DNA from: Hexactinellida sp. DTS-2022
Taxonomy: Eukaryota > Porifera > Hexactinellida
Direction: 5' to 3'
DNA: 64,000 nt
Assembly: GCA_028753945.1 (NCBI GenBank)
Contig: JAPNXP010000009.1
Location: forward strand, 558,001-622,000
Shown: positions 33,359 to 43,200 of the stretch, piece by piece
Layout of the letters: each line of letters begins with the position of its first letter
Position numbering within the stretch: position 1 is the stretch's first letter
The notes under the pieces: generated by a model
Seen by the model: the letters and a program-made list of their open reading frames with translations, nothing else
What the model was told of the DNA's origin: nothing
Database searches by the model: none
Made by a program: the position numbers and the translations under genes

Positions 33359-34315
33359 CTACTGAGTGCCAGGCTTCCTGTTCCTGGAGAGGGACTCGTG
33401 TGAGTTGGAGCTGCTATCCATGGCCCCGCTCCCTATTGAGGTCTGACTGACCCTCTTCATCTGTATCCACTGATGAGAGAGCATATTAGCTACGCTCGGC
33501 CTCAGCTCGGGCTCGTACACCAGCAGCAGCTGCAGGAATAGCACCGCGCTATCGGTGAGGGCGTGGCGAGTGGCGTAGTCGATGCAGGACATTATCTTGG
33601 CGCCCTTGCTGACCAGATCCGACTCCTTGAATGGGAGCTTCCCGTAGAGCATGGCGTACAGGATAACCCCCATACTCCAGACGTCAGCCGGCTTCCCGTG
33701 GTACGGCTGTTTCCGCAGCACCTCAGGGGACACGTACGCTATGGAGCCGCAGTAGGTGCTCAGCTTGCCGGCCTCGCGCGTCACGAACCCCAGGTCCGCT
33801 ATGATAAGGGAGTTGTCCTTGCCCAGGAGGAGATTCTCGCACTTCAGGTCCCGGTGCACTATTCCACGTCCATGCAGGTACTTCATACCATGGATGAGGT
33901 CAATGAACAGGTCCCTGGCCTTCTCCTCTGAGAGTCTCCGGTGTTTGTTAATGTAGTCCAGCAGGTCTCCGTTCTCTGCCAGCTGCGTGACTATCACCAG
34001 GTGCTGCGTGGGCAGCTGCAGCGAGTGCAGCATGCGGATCACGTTCGGATGGTCGATCTGACGCAGAGCGTCCAGCTCTCGGGGAAGGAACTTGTTCATG
34101 AGATTCTCTGGGGCTTTGATGAGATCAATTATTTTGAGAGCCACTAGGGATTTCCTCTGAGTGTGGAATGCCTCCTTGACTTTGGCGTAGGCGCCGGATC
34201 CGAGGGTGTGTCCGGGCAGGTACCCCTCGTCCCGCAGGAGAGAGTCCAGTTTGGCAGACCTGTCTTGGGAGGAGGCACTGGGGGAACGAAATATTTTAGT
34301 GGCGGGTTTAGCCAT
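33359..34315 (-). CDS. Testis-specific serine kinase (TSSK) family protein
   Basis: Single exon, 318 aa from ATG 34315 (MAKPATKIF). Complete Ser/Thr kinase domain at about 37-290: Gly loop GSGAYAKVKEA, VALKIID lysine, IVHRDLKCENLLL catalytic loop, CGSIAYVSPEVL activation segment, ADVWSMGVILYAML, and LSHQWIQ. KAPENLMNKFLPRE after the lysine is a TSSK hallmark. The DFG motif reads DLG, as in some active kinases. TSSKs act in late spermatids and sperm. The orthologue number (1, 2, 4 or 6) cannot be decided. Several CCAAT boxes lie just upstream. Confidence 0.88.
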   Translation of the reverse strand: MAKPATKIFRSPSASSQDRSAKLDSLLRDEGYLPGHTLGSGAYAKVKEAFHTQRKSLVALKIIDLIKAPENLMNKFLPRELDALRQIDHPNVIRMLHSLQLPTQHLVIVTQLAENGDLLDYINKHRRLSEEKARDLFIDLIHGMKYLHGRGIVHRDLKCENLLLGKDNSLIIADLGFVTREAGKLSTYCGSIAYVSPEVLRKQPYHGKPADVWSMGVILYAMLYGKLPFKESDLVSKGAKIMSCIDYATRHALTDSAVLFLQLLLVYEPELRPSVANMLSHQWIQMKRVSQTSIGSGAMDSSSNSHESLSRNRKPGTQ

Positions 34316-34489
34316 TGTTATTGGGGCGTGGCGGATTGGTTGGAAAAGTAAAAACACCGTTTGTGCCTATTCCGCAGCTTTTATACTCTTCTGCCTCCGC
34401 TCCCTGCAAGCTGATTGGCCCAAGCAATTCAATTCAATTCAAGACACACACGCGATAATCCTATTGGCTGTTAATCAATAGACACTAGC
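34316..34489 (-). promoter_or_regulatory. CCAAT-box cluster upstream of TSSK
   Basis: Four ATTGG pentamers on the + strand, that is CCAAT in the sense orientation of the minus-strand gene, start at 34320, 34335, 34414 and 34463. All lie within 150 bp of the start codon. NF-Y binding is a plausible inference; the whole CFDP1-TSSK spacer is only 174 bp. Confidence 0.45.
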
Positions 34490-35005
34490 CTACTTCTTCC
34501 GTCTGTCCCTGCTCTCCAGGAGACCCTCGTGCTCGCGCTCCTCGCAGCGCCGCAGGAACCCCTGTCTCTGCAGGAAGCCGTCCTTGTTGTGCCGAGACAG
34601 CTCCTCCGAGAGCTCCTCCCGGGCCTTGAGGCCCTCCCACTCCAGCTTAGAGCTGCTCAGGATGGAAGCCGGTCTCTCTCGCTTCTTGTCGGTTCTCGAT
34701 TTAAGCAGGCGAGACAGACGGGACTTGCTTGGGGCTTTCTTATCTTGTACGCACTCCACAGTTCCGATTACTTTCTTATCAGATTCAGTACTGAGCCCTA
34801 TAGGATCGACAGAGGAGCTGGAATGTTCCTTCAGTTCTTTCCAAATAGAATCTATCCTATCTCCCTCTCCCACTACAGCTGTGCTTATCTGCTCAGATTC
34901 GGACACATCGTCTCTGTCGGTGGAATTGGTGGATTTGGATCGCTTCGTTGGAGGAACGTAGTCTGAGTCGTCACTCGAGTCAGCTGACTTTTTAGTTTTA
35001 TTCAT
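34490..35005 (-). CDS. CFDP1: CFDP1/BCNT (Swc5) chromatin-remodelling subunit
   Basis: Single exon, 171 aa. The acidic N-terminus (DSSDDSDYVPP, near 10-20) and the BCNT-C domain at about 113-171 define the family. The latter includes SSKLEWEGLK, ELSEELSRHNKDGFLQRQGFL and REHE. The human C-terminal domain has KSKLDWESFK and [20 protein letters not shown] at the same places. A middle IDSIWKELKE segment matches the usual Trp motif. Family members (yeast Swc5, human CFDP1) belong to SWR1/SRCAP and promote H2A.Z exchange. It is shorter than human (299), with a reduced acidic region. Confidence 0.9.
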   Translation of the reverse strand: MNKTKKSADSSDDSDYVPPTKRSKSTNSTDRDDVSESEQISTAVVGEGDRIDSIWKELKEHSSSSVDPIGLSTESDKKVIGTVECVQDKKAPSKSRLSRLLKSRTDKKRERPASILSSSKLEWEGLKAREELSEELSRHNKDGFLQRQGFLRRCEEREHEGLLESRDRRKK

Positions 35006-35184
35006 TGAATTACTGCGTCGAGCGTGTGTGAACTATAAACACAGAATTACATAAATAAGGAAACTGGGATGTCTTGATATATTCATCAGTGATAGAGTGA
35101 ATAAATATAATCTGTGTTTGTTTAATTCATAATTATACAACATCATTACATTTCAAATACAAACAATACAAACAATACAAATTC

Positions 35185-36207
35185 TCAGAGATTGAATTCC
35201 GCCCACACGGGACAGTGGTCCGACACAGTGGGGTTCCTGTCTTCCCGTCTAACATGCGTGTCGACCAGTCCCTCTCTCACAACACCGCACCTGCCCGCGT
35301 ACACGGTCTGTAGGGTCTCCAGAGAGACCCAGATGTTGTCGTAGCTCATAGAGCCGCGGGGGTTCCGCGCGCTTATATTCGTGTGAGTGTTCTTAGCCAG
35401 GAGGTTCTGGAACCCGCTTCCGTAGAACCGGTCGAAGTCTGAGTCCGGAGAGAGGTTGAAGTCCCCCAGGAGCAAGGTGTGCACGGAGGATTTGTCGGTG
35501 AGACTGTAGATGGACTTTATCAGGAGGGATAGCAGATCTACCTCATCTCTGGTCCTGTTTACGTCCTCTCTCGAAAGACCGACAGCCTTCAGGTGCACGT
35601 TTACGAGCAACAGTTTCTGTTTATTTATTTTGAACGTGGCTAGATACGGGCTGCGAGCGAAACTCTTGTTTCCCGTTAGGAGCCTGTCGCTCTTGTGCTG
35701 TATCCCTTTGCTGGCGTTCCATAGGAACCCCAGATACTCGTTAGCCATGTACATGCGGCCCGCCCGCTTCGACACGGAGTACCTCCAGTCGCTACCGCTG
35801 CGCTTGCTTAGCTCGCTGCACACCAGCCTAATGCCCGTCTGGTCCGACAGCTCCTGTACTGCTATGAGGTCCAAGGAGCTGTTCAGGATGACATCTGCTA
35901 CGACATGCAACACCCCGGGATCCGAGGCCTTCTTCTGAGAGAAAGACAGCAGGTTCCAAGTGGCGATACGGATCATGCCCGGGCCCCGAGTCAGAGTGCT
36001 CTTCTTGGAAATATCTGACCCCTCTCGAGTCCCCTTCCGGTTAATAACGGAGTATGTTAGGTCCAGTTGGACTCTAGGCTCCGTATAGGGGGGGCCCGGG
36101 GAGGGGGACACTCCCTCGGAGTTAACTAGGGAACCGTAGTTTATATGACACCTAGCAGTTGGTATAGAGATTTGACTTTCTGCAAGTTTTGATCTATGGC
36201 AACCCAT
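35185..36207 (-). CDS. EEPD1: EEPD1-like endonuclease/exonuclease/phosphatase protein
   Basis: Single exon, 340 aa from ATG 36207, giving MGCHRSKLAES. Human EEPD1 starts MGSTLGCHRS, so the lipid-anchor motif (Gly2 myristoylation, Cys3 palmitoylation) is kept and supports this start. A DNase I-like fold runs from about 92 to 340: RIATWNLLSF (Asn), LIAVQEL (Glu), LVNVHLKA, LLGDFNLSPDSD (Asp/Asn) and SDHCPVWAEF (Asp-His). THTNISARNPRGSMSYDNIWVS and VVREGLV match EEPD1 closely. The two helix-hairpin-helix domains of human EEPD1 are absent. Vertebrate EEPD1 acts at stalled replication forks and in cholesterol handling at the membrane; the role here is open. Confidence 0.87.
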   Translation of the reverse strand: MGCHRSKLAESQISIPTARCHINYGSLVNSEGVSPSPGPPYTEPRVQLDLTYSVINRKGTREGSDISKKSTLTRGPGMIRIATWNLLSFSQKKASDPGVLHVVADVILNSSLDLIAVQELSDQTGIRLVCSELSKRSGSDWRYSVSKRAGRMYMANEYLGFLWNASKGIQHKSDRLLTGNKSFARSPYLATFKINKQKLLLVNVHLKAVGLSREDVNRTRDEVDLLSLLIKSIYSLTDKSSVHTLLLGDFNLSPDSDFDRFYGSGFQNLLAKNTHTNISARNPRGSMSYDNIWVSLETLQTVYAGRCGVVREGLVDTHVRREDRNPTVSDHCPVWAEFNL

Positions 36208-36249
36208 TTCTATCAAGCAAGATTCCAAATATTGAAGATCGACAAATAT

Positions 36250-36283
36250 ATATTTATTTGTTTGTTTGTTTGTTTGTCTGTTT
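36250..36283. repeat. (TTTG)n microsatellite
   Basis: About seven TTTG units with one TCTG variant, just upstream of the EEPD1-like start codon. It lies in the divergent spacer shared with HSP70. Confidence 0.85.
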
Positions 36284-36503
36284 ATATTTATAATTTAGGA
36301 GATAGTAAAGGACAAATACCACTGTAATCGTGTTTATGATATACAAATAAAATTACTGTTGATGTAATATTTATTATAAGTCCGAATAATATCTATTGAT
36401 CAAAAATAGTTGCAAACATGGCTTTACATAAAGATTATAAACTTGTTGAATCATAATCTATAGCGTAACTTAACTTAACGTGCAAAGGTTTGTATAGTAG
36501 ATT

Positions 36504-36690
36504 TTCTATAGAAAGTTCTGGAAAATTCTAGAACTAATCTCAGCCACTAATTCAATTCGTTAAAAAGAAGTGGCTAGAATATTCTAGACTAATAATTGTC
36601 CTTCTGACAGATCGAAATAGATTTCTAGACTATTCTAGAAACATCAGGATAATTCCAAATTATTTATGTTGGCCAATATAAAATAAACGA
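36504..36690 (+). promoter_or_regulatory. HSP70 heat-shock promoter: HSE clusters, CCAAT and TATA box
   Basis: Five consecutive perfect heat-shock pentamers (GAA-TTC-GAA-TTC-GAA, 5-bp spacing) span 36511-36533. A second cluster (GAA-TTC-GAC) lies at 36577-36589 and a third (TTC-GAC-TTC-GAA) at 36623-36640. A CCAAT box (36673-36677) overlaps a TATAAAAT box (about 36677-36684). An A-rich, G-poor leader follows to the ATG at 36770, as in many heat-inducible HSP70 genes. HSF1 binding is a strong inference from the spacing. Confidence 0.88.
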
Positions 36691-36769
36691 AATGCCAACC
36701 AAAAAACAACGAAAAAATTATTCAACGCAACAAGAACCAACCAAACGCAACACAAATCTCAGATAGCAA

Positions 36770-38647
36770 ATGACAGCAATCGGAATCGATCTCGGCACAA
36801 CCTATTCCTGTGTGGGAATATTCCAGCACGGAAAGGTGGAAATCGTCGCTAACGATCAAGGCAGTCGCACCACGCCCAGTTACGTCGCTTTCAATGACTC
36901 AGAGCGACTCATTGGAGACCCCGCGAAAAATCAAGCCTCCATGAACCACACCAACACCGTCTTCGACGCGAAACGTCTCATCGGACGCAAGTTCGAAGAC
37001 CCGGTTATCCAGGCGGACATGGCCCACTGGCCGTTTGAAGTAATCAGCGAGTCGGGCCGACCTAAGATCCAAGTGCAGTACAAGGGAGAGCGGAAGGCGT
37101 TCTATCCCGAGGAGATATCAAGCATGGTTCTAACCAAAATGAAGGAGACAGCCGAGGCTTACTTGGGCAGAGCAGTCTCCGATGCAGTCGTCACAGTCCC
37201 GGCCTACTTCAATGACGCACAGAGACAAGCCACTAAGGACGCAGGGGTCATAGCGGGCCTCAATGTGATTAGGATAATCAACGAACCGACAGCTGCGGCG
37301 ATTGCCTACGGACTCAACAAGAAGGTTATCGGAGAGAGGACCGTGCTTATATTCGACCTGGGCGGAGGGACATTCGACGTTTCCATCCTGACCATTGACG
37401 AGGGAGTATTCGAGGTTAGGAGCACCGCGGGAGACACGCATTTGGGAGGAGAGGACTTCGACAACAGAATGGTGACTCACTTCGCACAGGAATTCAAAAG
37501 GAAACACAAGAAGAGTATCAGCAGCAACAAGCGAGCCCTGCGTCGCCTCAGAACTGCCTGCGAGACTGCAAAGCGGACCCTGTCCAACAGCGCACAGGCT
37601 AACATCGAGATAGACGCTCTCTTCGAGGGAACAGACTTCTACAGCACCATCACGCGGGCGCGCTTCGAGGAGCTTAACCAGGATCTGTTCCGAGGAACCC
37701 TGGAGCCCGTAGAGAAGGCGCTCAGAGACGCTAAGCTAGGGAAGGGAGACATAGACGAGATCGTACTTGTGGGAGGGTCCACACGGATTCCAAAGATCCA
37801 GAGGATGCTCCAGGACTTCTTCAACGGCAAGGAGCTAAACAAGAGCATCAATCCCGACGAGGCGGTCGCGTACGGGGCAGCAGTACAGGCGGCCATTATG
37901 AAAGGGGACAAATCAGAAGTGGTGCAAGACGTGCTGCTTATAGACGTGGTGCCTCTCTCGCTCGGGATCGAAACAGCCGGAGGAGTTATGACCAATCTGA
38001 TCGAGCGCAACACTCGTATCCCCACAAAGCAGCAGAACACATTCACCACTAACGCGAATAACCAGCCAGCTGTGACCATACAAGTGTTCGAGGGGGAGCG
38101 CGCTCTCACCAAGGACAACAACCTCCTGGGAAAGTTCGACCTGACTGGAATTCCCCCTGCGCCAAGAGGCGTGCCGCAAATAGAGGTCTCTCTGGACGTG
38201 AATGCAGATGGGATTATGAACGTGAGCGCTGTCGACAAGAGCACCAACACAACGAAGAACATAACAATCAAGAACAATAGGGGCCGTCTCTCCCAGGAAG
38301 ACATCGACAGGATGGTAGGCGAGGCGGAGCAGTTCAAGAGTCAGGATAACGCGCACAGAGAGCGAGTCAGGGCTAAGAACGATCTGGAAGGGTACCTCTT
38401 CCAAGCGAAGGGGGCAGTGGAGGGGGAGACAGTACGGGAGAGGCTGTCTGAAGGGGACAGAGACAAGGTGCTAGAAGCCGCGAGGGAAGCGCTAAACTGG
38501 CTCGACAACAACCAAACGGCGAGCAAGGAAGAGTTCGAATTCAAACAGAAAGAAACTGAGAGGGTGTGCCAACCAATCATCATGCAGCTCTACCAATCGG
38601 ACGGGAAACCAACTGATAGCGCCACTACCGTAGACGAAGTGGACTAA
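36770..38647 (+). CDS. HSP70: Cytosolic heat-inducible HSP70
   Basis: Single exon, 625 aa. HSP70 signatures are [11 protein letters not shown] (about 5-15), [14 protein letters not shown] (about 194-207) and [13 protein letters not shown] (about 329-341). A substrate-binding domain follows, with NTRIP...[20 protein letters not shown]. No signal peptide and no mitochondrial presequence are present. The C-terminus is DEVD, a conservative variant of the cytosolic EEVD that docks TPR co-chaperones; the GGMP-rich tail is missing. Lack of introns and the upstream HSE clusters indicate a stress-inducible paralogue, not the constitutive cognate. It is an ATP-dependent folding chaperone. It is one of only three + strand genes here. 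Confidence 0.97.
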   Translation: MTAIGIDLGTTYSCVGIFQHGKVEIVANDQGSRTTPSYVAFNDSERLIGDPAKNQASMNHTNTVFDAKRLIGRKFEDPVIQADMAHWPFEVISESGRPKIQVQYKGERKAFYPEEISSMVLTKMKETAEAYLGRAVSDAVVTVPAYFNDAQRQATKDAGVIAGLNVIRIINEPTAAAIAYGLNKKVIGERTVLIFDLGGGTFDVSILTIDEGVFEVRSTAGDTHLGGEDFDNRMVTHFAQEFKRKHKKSISSNKRALRRLRTACETAKRTLSNSAQANIEIDALFEGTDFYSTITRARFEELNQDLFRGTLEPVEKALRDAKLGKGDIDEIVLVGGSTRIPKIQRMLQDFFNGKELNKSINPDEAVAYGAAVQAAIMKGDKSEVVQDVLLIDVVPLSLGIETAGGVMTNLIERNTRIPTKQQNTFTTNANNQPAVTIQVFEGERALTKDNNLLGKFDLTGIPPAPRGVPQIEVSLDVNADGIMNVSAVDKSTNTTKNITIKNNRGRLSQEDIDRMVGEAEQFKSQDNAHRERVRAKNDLEGYLFQAKGAVEGETVRERLSEGDRDKVLEAAREALNWLDNNQTASKEEFEFKQKETERVCQPIIMQLYQSDGKPTDSATTVDEVD

Positions 38648-38890
38648 CTACAGTATCTCAGTTTGCATGCCATTAGTCTCCATTAGTTTTGTTAGTTCTG
38701 TACTCGTTAGTTTGTAGATATAGTATAGTTGATTCACTGTACCCTTGCTTACTTCATCCATTAAATATACAACAATAATTAGTTACAAATCAACTATAGG
38801 GAAATTATCGGGTGAATGCATTGGAAAATATGCAAAATAACTTTAAATAAGCTATTATTTAACCATTCGAAAGGTTATATAAACAAGGTA

Positions 38891-39084
38891 CAGTCAGGTC
38901 TGCTTATTATGAACAAGATTTCGTCTGCTTAATATGAAGATTTTTTATTATGAACAAGCCCTATGGTCCCAATTTAACAACTTACATAGGGTTTGTATTA
39001 AGTTGAGTTCGCTTATTATGAAATCTCTCTATTATGAAGACAATTTTTGGTCCCTTGAATGTTCATAATAAAAGAACCTGACTG
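38891..39084. mobile_element. TIR element, family E (194 bp)
   Basis: TA, CAGTCAGGTCTGCTTATTATG...CATAATAAAAGAACCTGACTG, TA. ATTATGAA recurs at least five times inside. A related copy lies in inverted orientation at 29804. It sits between the convergent HSP70 and WSCD-like genes. Confidence 0.88.
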
Positions 39085-39195
39085 TATTTTCCATGGAGTA
39101 TACCAAATAAGACTGGTGCATTATTTAAACTTAGTCTTTGTAAAAAAAGTATTTTATTTCTTATAAAACAAATAATACCTAGATTGATAGAAAGT

Positions 39196-40095
39196 TTAAA
39201 TATCCTCAAATGTTACGTTATGTCGGTCAAGCAATGGCTGAATTACTGTGTACAAGTGTTTGATTAACAGCAGGACCTCAGGGGAGAAATAAGGCTCAGT
39301 TTTGTTAAATCTCTGAAAATAACCAGATCTGTTGTGCTCAAGGCACTTAATCCCTTCTGGGTTAAAATCTAATTCGAGAAAATTAAGAATTCTCTCCAGT
39401 TCAGGTCTGTAGTTTGTGACTAACTTCTCAAACTGTACAACTAACAAAGGCCGATTGAATTGGAGCCAAGATAGCAGGAAAGATTTCCACGAATAAACTA
39501 GTTCTAGCATTTTATGCTGGACTTGTTCACTCTTCCATTTCACAGGTCTTAAGTTCTTCGTGTGATCGTTAGTAAAGAATCGATTTATTTCAGCCACCAG
39601 AGTTAATTTGGGATCTCTCAATACGAGAATGCATTTCGTATAATCAACTGATTTAGTGAAGTATTTATTGATTGTCCCATAAGACTCGTGTGTCTTAATC
39701 GCAATGACAGAGCTGTTGAATACACGCTCTAGAAATCCGTAGCTCCATAGCTGACGGTCAAAGTACACAGAACCGGTATAAAAACCGGTACTCTGCTCCA
39801 ACAGAAACCGAACCAATGTATTACCGGAACCGGGAAAGCTAGCCAGTGCTACTTTTGGGCCTGCGTTTGGTAATATTTTAGGTGTGATAGGGCATGTGTA
39901 GTTACCATAGTGAGCAGTTGGTATGGGAATAGAAATAAGCGGGGGTTTAGAAGGGTATGTAATAGGAATACAATCAATGCCAGATCTGTATGGGTAGACA
40001 AAGGAAGATAAGTTGATACGGGTAGCCAGGAATAGGAACAGGGTTAAGACTGTTAGAAATACCAAAGTTGCGTGTTTAATAGAATACTTGTTCAT
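39196..40095 (-). CDS. WSCD1/2-type Golgi sulfotransferase
   Basis: Single exon, 299 aa. Type II topology: short N-tail, then an anchor at about 10-28 (LVFLTVLTLFLFLATRI). The sulfotransferase domain starts at VALASFPGSGNTLVRFLLE, the 5'-phosphosulfate loop that binds PAPS. TGFYTGSVYFDRQLW, IKTHESYG and CILVLRDPKL (3'-phosphate binding) follow, with LLVVQFEKLV. This sequence of motifs matches vertebrate WSCD1/WSCD2, but the WSC domains are absent; only the catalytic half is present. WSCD enzymes are reported to sulfate sialic acid; the acceptor here is unknown. Three or more N-glycosylation sequons occur in the lumenal part. Confidence 0.85.
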   Translation of the reverse strand: MNKYSIKHATLVFLTVLTLFLFLATRINLSSFVYPYRSGIDCIPITYPSKPPLISIPIPTAHYGNYTCPITPKILPNAGPKVALASFPGSGNTLVRFLLEQSTGFYTGSVYFDRQLWSYGFLERVFNSSVIAIKTHESYGTINKYFTKSVDYTKCILVLRDPKLTLVAEINRFFTNDHTKNLRPVKWKSEQVQHKMLELVYSWKSFLLSWLQFNRPLLVVQFEKLVTNYRPELERILNFLELDFNPEGIKCLEHNRSGYFQRFNKTEPYFSPEVLLLIKHLYTVIQPLLDRHNVTFEDI

Positions 40096-40283
40096 TCAGG
40101 CTAGAGGATAATTGTTAGATTTCTCAGAAACAAATATTGACTAGTTCCTATAGACACTAATGTAGCCAATGTATTTGCATTCGATATATTATATCATTTC
40201 TAAAAATATTATAAAAAGCAAACAGAGCAATTATATCAAAAAATAAAATATATACTATATAACTCGATAATTGGATCGCGTTC

Positions 40284-43200
40284 CTAGTTGCATTTGAAAC
40301 AGTAGTTCTGGTAGTGTCTCTCCAGGTCCTCCACTATGTCCTCCTCGGTGAGGCCGGACCAGCGGGAGACCTCCGTGTTGGCCGCGTAGCCGTACTTGGA
40401 GCAGAACTGGCTCTGGAAGTGGAACAGTACCCACTGCCAGTAGCGAGACTCCACCGCGTCATCGGGCAGGATGCGCCAGGAGGCGAAGTGGTCGTTAACC
40501 TTTCTGTAGTCCGCGTACGCGTAGCTCTGCTTCCCGTACCAGAAGCGCTTGCTGCTGCCCACTGAGCCGGTACACTCCGCGACCGAGAGAGTCCGTATCG
40601 TGTTGTGGTAGCACCCGCCGATGCCCTTCGGTCTGTGGAAGGAGCCGCAGTAGTGTTGGTGCTGCGTTCCGCCTCGCTGGCACGGCTCGCGACAGAAGGG
40701 ACACAGGGCCCGACACTCCAACAGACTACTGATCAACGGTTGTACAGGCAGACCCCTGGTCATGAGACCGTGCAGCCAGTCGGTCCAGTCAAACTGGTCA
40801 GCGAGCTGCGTCAGATGCTCGTACAGGAACTGACAGAACTGAGTGAGATTAGTGACCGCGTAAGTGTCAATGCGAGACAGGGTATCTATGCCAATGCCTC
40901 TCACACAAGTGGATATCCGAGTGTGAAACTCTGTTTTCCAATTGTTCCACAGCTCTGGGCTAAACTGGTCCGAGCTATTCTCTGGAACAGCTGTTAACCC
41001 AGACTCCCGGATGAGTTCTATTTTCTCCCTCAGGAGCGGATCCAATACTTCTCGCTTGAGTCTCTCAATGGACGAATCCATGGTACAGTACTGCACCAGA
41101 TTGCTCTTTATCCAGCTCTCCATATACTGCAGCGGATGGTGTATGTACTGAATATATTTGTCAAACGATTTCTCCTTTGCCAGAGACTTGAGTACCCCGA
41201 GATGTAGCAGCTGTCTCGTCTTATAAATATTCTCGTGCTCCGGTTCCTGTGTGAACTTGAGCACTGCCGCGAGCTGTGCGGTCTCAATGAGAGACTTTCT
41301 GATTCCCTCGAAAAGGAGATCGGCGAGAAGAGAGGAGGAGGAGTCCTCCTTCTGAATCCCCTCGCAGAGACAGGTGAATATCTGCTTCAGGTCTCTCTTC
41401 AGGAGCTGGAGTTGGGTGTCCGGGTTTGTTCTCGCTAGGAACGAATCTTGGAGGCTTCTAAACTGACTGCTGGCTCGACAACATTGGTAGAAAGCAAACT
41501 CTAAAATGAAAAGTTTTGAAAGCTCGATGCTTGAATCTGCGCTGGATTTCTCTTCGCAGTTTAGCTTCATTGTTTCCGTGGCTACCAATTCTACCAGAGA
41601 AGTGATATAAGATTTGTTATAGTTGGCATTTGTAGGCAGACTGCTAACAAACTCTTGGCACTTGTCACTCAAACTCTCGGTGTACCTCTGTGCCTTTGTA
41701 TAGCTAATGTCCTCAGTATCGGAACTAGATTGGGAAAATAAACCTGTCGATGCCTTCAGGGCCTCTAGCAACTGAAAGAATGTATTGTAAGGCCGCTTGA
41801 TCATCTCAAGAATCCCGTCTGCATTATTGGTAACTGTGAAGTGGTGTTTTCCCAGCTCAAACTCTATACTGTACATGGTTGTATAGTCCGATATAACTTC
41901 ACACAGACTTACTTTATCCTCACTCTTTATTGCCTGGAGACAGGGAGTGGTGACAAGAATGGTTTTAATGTCATTCTGAATGTCACTCTCCAGCCTAGGG
42001 ATAGAGACACACGAGGGGACGTTACAAATCCAGTTATTCCACTCCTCTTCAAACATTTCGTTTATCACCTCTTGGCTCTCAAAGGAGCGACTCTCCTTCT
42101 TAACCTGCTCGAATAGCTCTCTGACTTTATCGGACAAGAACCGTTTGGTGGTTTCGAAGTGCTGTTTCATTAGCTGCAGGTTGAACTGAGTTGCGTGGAA
42201 ATTGAAGCATTCAGTCTGAACCCGCTGTTGTTCCTGAGTTCGCGTTCTTGCGAAGAATTCTAAGCTCCAATCCCTCCACTTGTTGAAGCTCTGCTTCTTC
42301 AGAGAAGACTCGAAATACTCCTGAACTATCTCGCTCTCTCTCTCCCTAAGCGCGGCCTGACACACGACAGCCAGTTCCTCCTGTACTTCTCTCCACACTC
42401 CACTCAGGTCATCGCTCCCGCAGTTAGACAGCCTATTTATAGCCGCAGAGGCCCACTGACACAGCTCGTTAGAAAACTGAAAAGACCAGCCTGCCAGTAC
42501 GGAGTCAAGTTCGAAATGATCGTTTATTTCTTTAACGTTTTTATAATGGAACACGAAGTCCTCCTTAAGAACGCACAGCCAAATGCTCTCCAGCTTAAGT
42601 GCCCACTCGCCCACCGTCTGGAACCCCTGTTTCTCCCCACAGTTGGACTGCAGTATGTACTGCCGCAGCTTCTGGGCCTGCTTGGAATAGTTCTCGGAGA
42701 CCCAGGCCATCGCCTGCGCGCCCTCTTGGTACCCGGGAAAGTACCACACGTCGCGGTGAGGGTCGAACTCAATTACGTCGTTAAAGTTAGTCAGTTTGTC
42801 CGTCTGGTGTTTGTATATGGCCGCGGAGCGCGTGTTCTCGTTAAGGAACGCGACCAGAGATTCCCGAGTTTCCTGTAGATTGAGAGACGCCATTATATCC
42901 ACCACGTTCTGGTGCACAAATATGCATTTCGGCTTCGAGAAAGTTAGCTGCATTCGAATCAGCGCCAGCACTGTAATCTGAAGTATGTTCCTCACATCCA
43001 CCGTTGCCTCCATTGATATGTTAACTATCGTAAGGTCGGACAGTCCGACTACAAACGTCGCCAGCTCGTTATCGTGGTTTCTGATGGCCTCAGTGTCCAG
43101 CTGTGGGTTGGCCAGCCCCTCGGTGTCCAGCAGCACGATATAGTCATACCCCGCACTAACAGCTGACACGGACACAAGCTGCATAAGGACGCCACGCGTG

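Noticed and set aside
33359..34357. Upstream extension of TSSK to 34357
   Set aside because: That frame opens with a GTG; the first ATG is at 34315 and the extra residues lie in the CCAAT-rich promoter.
37639..38337. 232-codon minus-strand frame across HSP70
   Set aside because: Antisense open frames are common in GC-rich HSP70 genes; no promoter or family match.
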